From Purpureocillium takamizusanense (taxonomy: Eukaryota > Ascomycota > Sordariomycetes > Hypocreales > Ophiocordycipitaceae): DNA of 64,000 bases. This document shows positions 31,730-40,358 of this stretch, piece by piece. The notes below the pieces were generated by a model. That model was not told the DNA's origin. It was given only the letters and a program-made list of their open reading frames with translations, and did no database searches. The DNA lies in NCBI RefSeq assembly GCF_022605165.1, contig NC_063076.1, positions 930,001-994,000 of the forward strand, in the 5' to 3' direction. Each line of letters begins with the position of its first letter. Within the stretch, counting starts at the first letter, position 1. The position numbers and the translations under genes are program-made.

Positions 31730-32512
31730 ATGCTCTCCACGGCCCTCCTCGCCCTCGCGGCCGTCCACGGCGCCGTCGCCCACTTCGGCCTCTCCTACCC
31801 GTCCTGGCGCGCCGACACGCTCGCCCACGAGGACACCTCCAACTACAGCCAGTGGACGTATCCCTGTAAGACACCTCACCCCTCTCCCCCCGTCTCCATT
31901 GACAGCAGTGTCGCTACTCGAGGAGTATATCTGTTCGACAAATAAACTAAAACAAAAAAAAAAATCCCAGGCGCTGGCGTCCCCTACGGCAAGGGCAACT
32001 CCACCGACTGGCCCCTCGGCGGCGGCTCCCTCAAGCTCGAGCTGCACCACCCCTGGACCTACGTCTTCGTCAACCTCGCCGTCGGCGCAAACTCGACAAA
32101 CTTCAACGTCTCCCTCACCCCGCAGTTCTGGAACACCACCGGCAAGGGCACCCTCTGCGTCCCCAAGGTCGCCCTCCCCGTCGGCATCGACGTCGCCGAC
32201 GGCACGAAGGGCAGCATCCAGGTCGTCACCATCGGCCAGAGCGGCAGCGCCCTCTACAACTGCGCCGACATCCGCTTCTCCAAGGACGCAAAGGAGCTCG
32301 ACGGCTGCTCCGCCGGCAACATCACCGTCGCCGCCGTCAAGGAGCAGAAGAATGGCACCGTCGCCAACGGCACCGATGGGGCTGGTGCCAACTCGACCGC
32401 TGGGAATGGCGGCGGCAAGGGCTCCGGCGCTGGTGCCGTTGGCGTCAATGCCGTCGCCCTGGGCACCGTTGCCGGCCTGGCCTCCCTATTTGCCCTTGGA
32501 ATGGGTCTCTAG
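31730..32512 (+). CDS. X325 / Bim1-like copper-site secreted GPI protein
   Basis: Secreted cell-surface protein of the X325 family, which has an LPMO-like copper site but whose characterised members lack polysaccharide oxidation; Bim1 of Cryptococcus works in copper uptake. Exons are 31730-31865 and 31971-32512, giving 225 residues and joining as TYPCAGVPYG. A 17-residue signal peptide (MLSTALLALAAVHGAVA) would be cut just before HFGLSYP, putting His at the mature N-terminus as the metal site needs. LELHHPW at about 71-72 supplies further candidate ligands. Several N-x-S/T sites and four Cys follow. The last 50 residues are Gly/Ala/Asn-rich and end in a hydrophobic tail (GTVAGLASLFALGMGL), consistent with a GPI anchor. 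The 105-bp intron ends in an A-rich rather than pyrimidine-rich stretch. The family assignment is strong; the biological role is inferred. Confidence 0.87.
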
Positions 32513-32962
32513 ACGTTCTACAAGGCTATGCTCTTCATGACTTGCGCGGAGTACACTGGAGTTTGGAGAGTGTCACACGCTCTATGTGCGGGTTCGAGAG
32601 AAACTATAAGCTTCTATTAATCACAGCCATGAATATAAATGCCCACCCGTCTTTTCCATCATGCAAAGCCATGTAAATGCAATGCGTTGTACATCTATGG
32701 TATATGTCGTTGAGCAAGGGTATGAGACAAGCCACCATTGTCGTCTGTCCTCTGCCCATGTCAGTCCAAAGTCTTTGTTGAGGTGCCTGAAGCGGATGGC
32801 TCTCACCCAGTCCTAAAGAAACCCTCCACTGTGTGCTTCGAAATTCATTCGTAAATATCAAAAAGTATTCCCGGGCATTGCTCTTATTTCGGCAAATATG
32901 CGATTGATAAAGGTTGATCAAAATGCGACTTCACGTGACGCCCTCCAAGCTGTGGTATCTCC
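32513..32962. other. convergent 3' region between X325 and kinase genes
   Basis: A 450-bp AT-richer interval between two convergent stop codons, presumably both 3' untranslated regions. No gene is seen. Confidence 0.55.
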
Positions 32963-34825
32963 TCATCGCACGTCCGTGATTTGTTCTGCGGCCATTTCCT
33001 GTAGCACCTTGGCCATGGTGATGCGTTGATTGGGGTTCGGTGTCAGCATGTCCTTGATCAGGCGCTCCAGCCGATCGCGCGGGCTCAACCTCTCGCGCGC
33101 CTCGAATATCTCCGTCAGCCAGTCGCGCATCTGCGCAACCGCCGGCTGACCGTTTCCATGCTGCTTATATGGTAAGCCGGGGTTGTTGATGCCGCCAATC
33201 TGCCAGTACAGCGGCTTGGGGTGATGCCGCCTCGCCCGGCTGTCCGGGAAGGGTATCTTGCGCATCACGTAGAGCATCGTGATGCCCAACGCCCAGACGT
33301 CCGATGGAGGGCCGCGGAGCTTCTTTCCGATAAACTCGGGCGGGACATAGTATGGCGTGCCGCCAGTTGTCGGCGAGTTAGCCGCCAGCGTCGACAGACC
33401 AAAATCGCACAGCACAGCACCGCGCTCGGGCGAGTACAGAATGTTGGCGGGCTTGATGTCGTTGTGGACCAGCCTCCGTCCGTGCACGTAGTTGAGGGCG
33501 CCAGCAATGTCGCGCAGGATGCGCACGGCGTCGTCGCGCCCACCGACGAACTCGTCCGACCTGTTCCTCCAACGGGTCGAAGATGCCAGATCCGGCGCCG
33601 GCACGTGCTCCATATATAGGGACAGGAACCGGGCGTCTCCTCCATAGTAGCGCACGATGGAGTCGTGCTTCAGGTCCTCCTGGCTCTGGCACTCTCGCAG
33701 CCACATGTCGGCTTGGCGAATAACGTTTCGCTCGTGGGCGAGATTCTTGTCGTTTGCATTGGCGGTCCGCGTCTTGAGAACCTTGACTGTGACAATTTTG
33801 TCTGTCACGTGCGAGTGGGTGGCCTTGTATACGGCTGACAAGGCCGTCGACGCAATGGGTTCCCGCTTGGTGAGCTGGTAGGCGTCGACCTCACATACAC
33901 CGGGGACGAGGATGGTGTCGCCCTGTTCAGCGTCCAATAACGCGTGGGCAGTGGCGGCCGACAGCTGCTTGGTCTCGCGGCCCTTTGGCAGCGGGAACAC
34001 GAGTGGCTCGGCGGAAGGGCTGAGGAACATGATGACCCCGTCGCCAACCCTCTCGGCGTCTGAGATGCGGCGCTTGACCCTCTTGCCATCGTCGTCTGGG
34101 GTGAGAGACCTCTTGCCGCTGGAATTGCTCAGACTGAGACTGGCGCTTTGCGAAGCCGAGTCTTCCGGCACCGTCGGCGGAGGTTGGTAGAGCGTGACTG
34201 GGCGCTTTTCCAGGACCCTAAAGTCCAAGACAGCAATGTCTCTGGTCTTCATCCTCCACGTCCCCGGCGTGAGGGTCTTCGCAAGAGTCGGGTTGACGAC
34301 ATAGCTCTCATTGGAGGGTGGGCTGGCCAGCGGCGTCTGGGATATCCTTGACAGGGTGATGGGGACGTCTGATCTGTTGAAGAAGACGACGCCGTCACTA
34401 GCCGGGTCATAGTAGAGCTCACACCACAGGGGCGGGCGCGACGACTCGTCCAGAGACTCTCTGGGGATCCTGACGGAAAATTTGATATCCTTGGAGGTCT
34501 GAGTCACAGCCAGGACCTTGTGCTCGGGCTGCTCAGACGAGGCGACCTCGGCGCGGAGAGCGAGCCACTGACAATTGTCGCTCCCGGGACTGACGGAACG
34601 GGTGTTGGGCAGGGGAGTAAGAGGTCGCACGAGGATGCGGATGCCCTGGCGGTGGTGGCAGTCCTCGACCTGCAGGACGTCGAGCGGGACGACTTCGCTG
34701 TCGAGGGGGCCGCCTGGCTCCTCGACGCGGATGCGGTTGTATCGGGCATCAATCTCCGACTGTGAAAAGGGCTCCGTCCTCTCCTCTGAAACCCCTTCGG
34801 AGGGCTCGGGCCTGGGGTCGGCCAT
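32963..34825 (-). CDS. Ser/Thr protein kinase with non-RD catalytic loop
   Basis: Single-exon protein of 620 residues. About 315 N-terminal residues form an unrecognised region with beta-like stretches (WLALRAEVASS, RPPLWCELYYDPASDGVVFFNRSD). A kinase domain occupies about 325-610. The beta-3 lysine is K348 in VTVKVLK, the catalytic loop is VHNDIKPANIL at 453-463 with D456, and the metal-binding CDFGLS has D474. GGTPYYVPPEF and DVWALGITML follow. The usual HRD is HND (N455 for Arg), so it is a non-RD kinase, and the nucleotide-loop glycines are absent (EPIASTALSAVYKA). The key catalytic residues are kept, so activity is plausible. The first ATG in the frame is chosen; the 15 codons before it begin at TTG. 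I do not recognise a named subfamily, and its targets are unknown. Confidence 0.85.
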   Translation of the reverse strand: MADPRPEPSEGVSEERTEPFSQSEIDARYNRIRVEEPGGPLDSEVVPLDVLQVEDCHHRQGIRILVRPLTPLPNTRSVSPGSDNCQWLALRAEVASSEQPEHKVLAVTQTSKDIKFSVRIPRESLDESSRPPLWCELYYDPASDGVVFFNRSDVPITLSRISQTPLASPPSNESYVVNPTLAKTLTPGTWRMKTRDIAVLDFRVLEKRPVTLYQPPPTVPEDSASQSASLSLSNSSGKRSLTPDDDGKRVKRRISDAERVGDGVIMFLSPSAEPLVFPLPKGRETKQLSAATAHALLDAEQGDTILVPGVCEVDAYQLTKREPIASTALSAVYKATHSHVTDKIVTVKVLKTRTANANDKNLAHERNVIRQADMWLRECQSQEDLKHDSIVRYYGGDARFLSLYMEHVPAPDLASSTRWRNRSDEFVGGRDDAVRILRDIAGALNYVHGRRLVHNDIKPANILYSPERGAVLCDFGLSTLAANSPTTGGTPYYVPPEFIGKKLRGPPSDVWALGITMLYVMRKIPFPDSRARRHHPKPLYWQIGGINNPGLPYKQHGNGQPAVAQMRDWLTEIFEARERLSPRDRLERLIKDMLTPNPNQRITMAKVLQEMAAEQITDVR

Positions 34826-36048
34826 GAGCTCCAAAAGGAACGAGGCCCAGCAGTCGGTGATGCCTAACAAGCTGAGCAGCAGGGCTGAGTTGGCGGTTGG
34901 CGATGAGCAAGTGGAGGTACAAGCGCGACTGAGTCGTGGTAGCGATGGATGGTTGGGTGGGGGGACGGGAACTGGAGAAAGAGCCCCGTCTGGTCTGGTT
35001 CCAGCGCGCTTTTAGCTGGCGAGGTGGGTGCCCGGGGCCTCTGCAGGGGGAAATGGTACGAATCGAGGTGGTAGGTACAACGGAAGAAACGTCGTGTGTA
35101 AGGCGCAGACCTCGGCGGGCGGGAGTGTCGTGCGGCAACAAATGGAAGATGTCGAGGCGAGGCGGCTCTTCCAGGCAGCGCTGCGGGGTACGGGCCAACC
35201 TCCCAAGGCAAGGAAGGGCTGCAGGTAACGTAGGGCAAGGTGAACAAGGTAGGAACCCTGACGAGCACCCCTTCTCTGACTCTGTGTGCTTACTCCCACA
35301 GGACGGATGTGGCCAGCGGTACGGTAGTAGGAGTCGAATCGAGAGAGGGAGCAGAGACGACAAGGGGCCAACAGGGACGATTACGCCGGACGCACGCCAT
35401 AAATGCAGGAACACGTACGGAAATGAAACCAGATCGTCATAGTCATCTGGGTAGGACGAGTGCGCAGGCGTCCTGGACTGCTGATGGCGGGTTGAAGGAG
35501 TGACGAGAGGTAGCGGCGTCTCAGCCTCAACTCTTGAGCACGAGTCATCAGTCATCAGTGACCTGGTGGCCTCTCTAGGACGGCAGCAGTACGTAAGGCA
35601 GCTCCTTCCAGCCCTGGAGGGGATGTATCGGGGATGGACCGCTGTGGTGCCTGATGGCGGGCGACGGGCGACGGGCCGCCAGCGCGAACCACCCGCCGCC
35701 TCCAAGGGACCTCTAGGCTGTTACCCGCTGCTGTCCAAGCAGACGGGGTGTGCTTACAGCGGGCCGGGCCCTAGTGTGGCATTGTGGCTGGTGAGGGATG
35801 GGAGCCGCAGAGAAGATACGAACGGGGAAGGCGCACACAAGCCTCCCGTGGCTGGGCAGTCATCCATATCCGCCTTGGGGGCGTTCAGGCTGGTCCATCC
35901 TGACCTCCCAGCGGCCGCCGTCACCGCCACACCCAGGCCAGGGTTGTTGGTTGGCTCGTAGAACTGCGCCTCGCCGGCTCCTCGTCCTGCACAGCCCGTC
36001 AGCTGGGGCGGCGTCCTCACCTTCTCTGATCGGAGTGGTGAGAGCCAA

Positions 36049-36070
36049 GTGAGTGAGTGAGTGAGTGAGC
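36049..36070. repeat. (GTGA)n tetranucleotide repeat
   Basis: Five perfect GTGA units in the divergent promoter region. Confidence 0.85.
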
Positions 36071-36450
36071 GTGAACGATGAGCGGCCACGCTCCAGCGAC
36101 GCGCCGGGCATGCCTTCTTCTTTGTAGTTCCTCTGCCTCGAGCTGCACCCATGTGACAATAGGCAGTGGCACGCCGTGGCAAACAAAGCCGGGCTCGAGG
36201 CCGCATGCCTGCCGCCTGACCGCGATGAGTGACCGCTCACCAGGCGCGTTGCGTCGTGTGCGTGAAGCCGTCGTGGCCTCGACCGGGTCGACAGGTGACC
36301 GCCAGTCGGCAAACATAACAGCCCACTCCGTCACGGAGAGGGAGGGACAGTGCGCACCATTCCGTGGCAACTGTCCGTTTTTTTCGAGACGCCTGCATCG
36401 CTAATGCAGCCGGGGGGCTAGCTTGATCAGCCCCCCGCCCACTAGCAAAC

Positions 36451-36532
36451 GATTGGCCTTTGATGCTTATGCAAACGGCATGATTGGCCCATGCAAATGG
36501 CGGAGCTGCAGTTTCACGACATGGCGTCCAAT
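36451..36532 (+). promoter_or_regulatory. CCAAT-box cluster with two ATGCAAA elements
   Basis: GATTGGC at 36451 and 36482 and CCAAT at 36528 are three CCAAT cores within 82 bp. ATGCAAA occurs at 36469 and 36491. CCAAT is the target of the fungal HAP/CBC complex. The cluster lies about 360-440 bp before the next ATG, at a usual promoter distance. Factor binding is inference. Confidence 0.45.
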
Positions 36533-36762
36533 GAAACGGGGCGTCAAGTTCTGCCTGAGGCCGCCGTGCGTCGCCCCTTGAGCGCCCGATTGCGGGCCGT
36601 GTTATGTTGCTAGTACGCTGTCCCCCGGCTGCGCTGCCCGTCTGTTTTCGTCACCAGAGGAGTCTCGCTGTCCCCGTCTGTCCCGTCCATCTCGCCATTT
36701 TGCACGATACACACTCTCTAACGCCGTCAATCCCGCCGTCCGCCTCGCCAGCAACCGCCAAC

Positions 36763-36792
36763 ATGACTCCCATCACCAGTTCTAAGCAGTAG
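36763..36792 (+). promoter_or_regulatory. possible upstream ORF (9 codons) in the leader of the acidic-protein gene
   Basis: ATG in a CCAACATGAC context, close to the fungal start consensus, opens a 9-codon frame (MTPITSSKQ) ending in TAG about 100 bp before the main start. If it is in the mature leader it would lower downstream translation. It could also be lost by splicing or lie upstream of the transcription start. Confidence 0.35.
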
Positions 36793-36891
36793 ATATGCTC
36801 TCGTGTGTTTCGCACACCAAGCGTTGAACCGCAAGATTGACGGGCGCGTGCCCTGCAACTGCGGCTGGACGCCTGCCTCGACTCTCGCAAC

Positions 36892-38061
36892 ATGGACGAC
36901 ATGGACTGGGCCTGGCCCTTCTGGAAGTTTGGCATGAAGAAGGACGACCTCTACACGACACTCCACGACCGCTACAACACTTTTACCTCCACCATCCAAG
37001 ACCCCGAAGCCTTTCACCACGACGTTTTCGAAATCTCCCACGATGCCGACACTGCTGAGCAGTTCCACGGCCTCTTAGCGGCCCGACGGCAGCAGCGTCT
37101 CCGTGAGCTCAATGAGTCTCTGGAGGCGCTCGCCGTCGAGATCATCGCCAACCCGAAGCTGATCGGCACTGAGCAGTGGCAGCACGCCCTGCAGCTCTTC
37201 CGCACCCGCTCCTACGACTCCATCGTCAGGTACTTTGCTAGCTACCTGCCTGAAGACCACCTCGATCATCTGTCGACGTCGTCCTACTCCTCCTTCTCCG
37301 AAGCCGACAGCGTGCGAACTGTCAGCACCAAAGCAAGCAGCACCGAGGATGCTCCTTGTTCTCCTTTTGCCCACGACGAGTTCTTCCCCGACGGTCCCAT
37401 CATGACTGTCGAGCCGTGTACCATCGATCACGAGTCCTGTCCTGCGGGTCCGCTCTCGCCTCCGGAGTCGGAGGCGATGCACTCGGACGCGGCCTCGTCG
37501 CCTTCTGATTCCATCACCTACTCCACGAACCCGCCATCCCGCTCCATGTCGTTTTCAGGCTCGGAGTCGGGGCTCTGCCCTGAACTCCTTCGACGCCGAT
37601 TCGAGCATCGCGGCGATGATGAAACGTCCCAATCCGATAGCTGCGACACGACTGTCACGTCGGTCTGCGACTCCGCGGAGACCAGATCTTCGTGCGACTG
37701 CGCCGATGACGTCTGCGAGGACGAGGACGAGTTCCCCACTGCCCAGTTTCCCGACGACCACTTTGACTGCCTCGACACTCCAACCCTGAACGCCGTCAAT
37801 GATACCCTAGAATCCGATACCCCGACGCCAAGGCAGGAATGTGTTGCATCCTCGTACTTGGAGTTCAAGTCTGTGGCCGCCAGAAGGTTACCCTCACCAC
37901 ATCGACGCTCGCCCTCACCGAAATCGCACGTGACACACCGAGAAGCCGGGAAACTGGCGCGGGAGGTACGGCGCAGTCCGGAGGAGGCGTCGAGCAAGAT
38001 ACAGAAGCCTTTGCACGAGGCACTGCGGAAGAGACCCAAGGGCAGAAGACGGGTTGACTAG
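36892..38061 (+). CDS. unrecognised acidic Ser-rich protein with basic tail
   Basis: Single-exon protein of 389 residues that I do not recognise. Residues 1-125 are probably helical (MDDMDWAWPFWKFGMKKDD, LLAARRQQRLRELNESLEAL, QWQHALQLFRTRSYDSIVRYF) and look like a folded unit. Residues 126-320 are rich in Ser, Asp and Glu with several SPP/SP sites and a Cys/Asp patch (SCDCADDVCEDEDEF). The last 60 residues are strongly basic (RRLPSPHRRSPSPK..LRKRPKGRRR), suggesting a nuclear signal or nucleic-acid contact. There is no signal peptide or membrane segment. The start lies in a CAACATGGA context. The 3' gene is convergent, so no operon-like clue to function exists. Confidence 0.75.
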   Translation: MDDMDWAWPFWKFGMKKDDLYTTLHDRYNTFTSTIQDPEAFHHDVFEISHDADTAEQFHGLLAARRQQRLRELNESLEALAVEIIANPKLIGTEQWQHALQLFRTRSYDSIVRYFASYLPEDHLDHLSTSSYSSFSEADSVRTVSTKASSTEDAPCSPFAHDEFFPDGPIMTVEPCTIDHESCPAGPLSPPESEAMHSDAASSPSDSITYSTNPPSRSMSFSGSESGLCPELLRRRFEHRGDDETSQSDSCDTTVTSVCDSAETRSSCDCADDVCEDEDEFPTAQFPDDHFDCLDTPTLNAVNDTLESDTPTPRQECVASSYLEFKSVAARRLPSPHRRSPSPKSHVTHREAGKLAREVRRSPEEASSKIQKPLHEALRKRPKGRRRVD

Positions 38062-39080
38062 CACCGAGGCAGGCGGCTGTATATATGTGAACCTAACTGT
38101 ACATATCTGTATCTTATGACACTAACGACCAGAATATCTTCTATCGCTGTCTGATGTCATGGTGAAGCGACCGTAGCGTTTCTTTGACCATTCGTCGGTG
38201 ACCGGCTGACGGCCAGTTACGACGTCGCCGGGCCTGTTTTTCTGGGTCCGGGAGGTGAGTCCGGTTTCTATTCTTCCCCCGTCGCGAAGGCGTGACTGTC
38301 CATCACGAAGGCAAACCCGGTCAGCCGACCAGTCGGCTTGACCCGAGCTCGGATCCGCCCCCAGCGGTCACGGGCCACGGACGCGCACCACGCAAGTCAT
38401 TTTTAGATGCTCTTGCCTCGTGGCATTTGTTTGTTCCTTCTTCGTCGCTGCATGCTCGGAAACGGATGAGTCGCATATGGCGTCGTCATTGTAACGCTGG
38501 TGGTTGCGGTCGGCACTGCGCGCCTTTTGCGATGACGTCGATGAGCATGGCTGTATACTGTAGTATGCTGCAGCTGGGTGTTGATGTGAAGCCTGTCCTT
38601 GTTTATGCCTGCGATGGTCCGGAGGCAAGGTAGGTAGGTGAGGTCTGTATAACGAATCATGGTGGGTTGCTTTTGTTTTGCCCGGCGCTGGGAGGGGCTG
38701 GTAATGCCTTGAAGAAGGTTTCATAGACGTACACTACAATTGTAAGGGTATTCCTTTCCGCCTGAGATCGAACTGCTGTCATCCTGGGCTGATGTCTCAT
38801 GGTGAAGACCGCTGCGGGTTTCTCGTCTTACTGCCTGTCCCGCGTCTTGTGGCTGCTGTTCGGGATTACGTTTTGCTCCAACGCCACGTTCGGCGGGGTA
38901 GTGCCTGTGCCGTCTTGCTGTACGACGAGCGCGACTGCTCACAGTAGAAACCCCGCGATGCTACTTCTCTGCAGTGATACGAGGACTAGTAGTCAATTTT
39001 TAACGCCCGCGATACTATCAACCTCTCGAAATAGCTACACCCCGTCATCCCCTCTCTCGTCGATCCGCCGACAATCTGCG
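38062..39080. other. convergent interval acidic-protein gene / beta-helix gene
   Basis: About 1.0 kb with no supported gene. An AGGTAGGTAGGT element lies near 38628. It should include two 3' untranslated regions. Confidence 0.5.
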
Positions 39081-40358
39081 TCAAAAAGGCACTATGTTAA
39101 TCTTGTCAACATTACCGCCTTTGATGGGCCAGTTCGCCGGAGGCGTCTGAGTGAAGGTCTTGTCTCCGCTGATTTCAACATATGCGCCCCAGCCCGCGTA
39201 GATGGCCGAAGTCACTTCCTCAGCAAGATCATTCCCAGAAACTTTGATACCGATGCTGTCCAACTGCGGGGGCAGCTTCAAAGGATGAAGACGCTTTTTC
39301 GCGGGCAGGCCGAGGGCTGCGTTGGCCTGCTGGTTCCAGTCTTTGATGAAGACGTTCCTGAACGTGGCTAGCTGCGGCGACGGGCCGTCGACGGAGATGG
39401 CGGCCTGTCCGGTGGTATCGCAACGGAACCCGATGACGTGGAGGGTGATGTTGGAGCCGCCTACCAGGACGCCGTTGACGGACTGGTCCCCCGGCAGGCC
39501 TAGAAAGATAAAGTCTTGCACCGCCAAGCGCACCTGGTTGCTCCCGACCGCGAGGCCGATTCCGCAGAACAGCGCTCGTGCGTTGGACAGGGACTGCCGC
39601 GTGATGGACGAGGGCGGTCCGTCGCCGCCCATGGCGAACCCCACGGCGTAGTTGCTGGCGGACACGCCCTCGAACGCGGCCTTGGTGAGGTTATTGTTGA
39701 TGCTGGAGAAGGCGACAGCATTGGAGGCCTGGTAGGCGAGGACGCGTCGGTCCTTACTCCACGACGGCTCGAAGACGACGTCTCGGACGGACACGTCGAA
39801 GGCGCTGTCGGAGGACTCGATCCGGATGCCGCTCTGGAGGGGCTGGCCCCTGATCCCCGAGATGATCAGTCCGCGCGGGTTTCGCGCATCTATGGCGGAC
39901 GTGGCGTTGACGAAGACAATGTTCCTCAGCGTGGCGCGCGTCGCGCCGTCGACGAGGATGGCAGGCTGGTACGGCTTCGGCTCCCAGGGGCTCGTGACGC
40001 TAGGGTCGGGCTGGTCGTGTACAATCTCCAGGCCTTCTATGACGGTGTCCGAAGCCGTGACGAGGATGGACCCGGTGTCGCTGAGAGTGACCGAGGTGGC
40101 TCTGTGGGCACCGACGATGGCGATACCGGGGGACTGGATGCGCAGCGGTTCGTTGAGTGTATACTCCCCCGCGGGAAGGAAGACGGTGCCGCCCTTGGCT
40201 GCGGCCGCGCTGTCGATGGCTGCCTGAATGCTCGTCGCGTGGGTGCCGGTCTCGCTGGCGACGTAGCCGTACTGCGTCGCGTCGAACCAGTTGGGCTTGA
40301 TGGTGCAGACTCCGTTGCTGGCGTCCATTGCGCTGTGCTGGATACAATCTTTCATCAT
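39081..40358 (-). CDS. right-handed beta-helix (pectate-lyase-3-like) protein
   Basis: Protein of 425 residues from the first ATG; the frame extends 15 codons further to a TTG. It begins like the pectate-lyase-3 superfamily (SIQAAIDSAAAAKGGTVFLPAGEYTLNEPLRI), followed by short imperfect beta-helix turns such as GIAIVGAHRATSVTLSD, TLRNIVFVNATSAI, GLIISGIRGQPLQSGIRIESS and NITLHVIGFRCDTTGQAAISV. This fold serves pectate lyases, rhamnogalacturonases and GH55-type glucanases, so carbohydrate binding or cleavage is likely but no substrate can be named. No signal peptide follows the chosen Met (MMKDCIQHSAMDASNG), unlike most secreted fungal members. The protein is either intracellular or has a 5' exon I did not find. 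The uninterrupted frame and lack of a secretion signal could also reflect transfer from bacteria. Confidence 0.72.
   Translation of the reverse strand: MMKDCIQHSAMDASNGVCTIKPNWFDATQYGYVASETGTHATSIQAAIDSAAAAKGGTVFLPAGEYTLNEPLRIQSPGIAIVGAHRATSVTLSDTGSILVTASDTVIEGLEIVHDQPDPSVTSPWEPKPYQPAILVDGATRATLRNIVFVNATSAIDARNPRGLIISGIRGQPLQSGIRIESSDSAFDVSVRDVVFEPSWSKDRRVLAYQASNAVAFSSINNNLTKAAFEGVSASNYAVGFAMGGDGPPSSITRQSLSNARALFCGIGLAVGSNQVRLAVQDFIFLGLPGDQSVNGVLVGGSNITLHVIGFRCDTTGQAAISVDGPSPQLATFRNVFIKDWNQQANAALGLPAKKRLHPLKLPPQLDSIGIKVSGNDLAEEVTSAIYAGWGAYVEISGDKTFTQTPPANWPIKGGNVDKINIVPF

Larger units (their letters stand above)
34826..36891. other. divergent intergenic region kinase / acidic protein
   Basis: About 2.1 kb between divergent starts. 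It holds a GTGA repeat at 36049-36070, a CCAAT/ATGCAAA cluster at 36451-36532 and a small upstream frame at 36763-36792. Other frames are not convincing. Confidence 0.5.
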
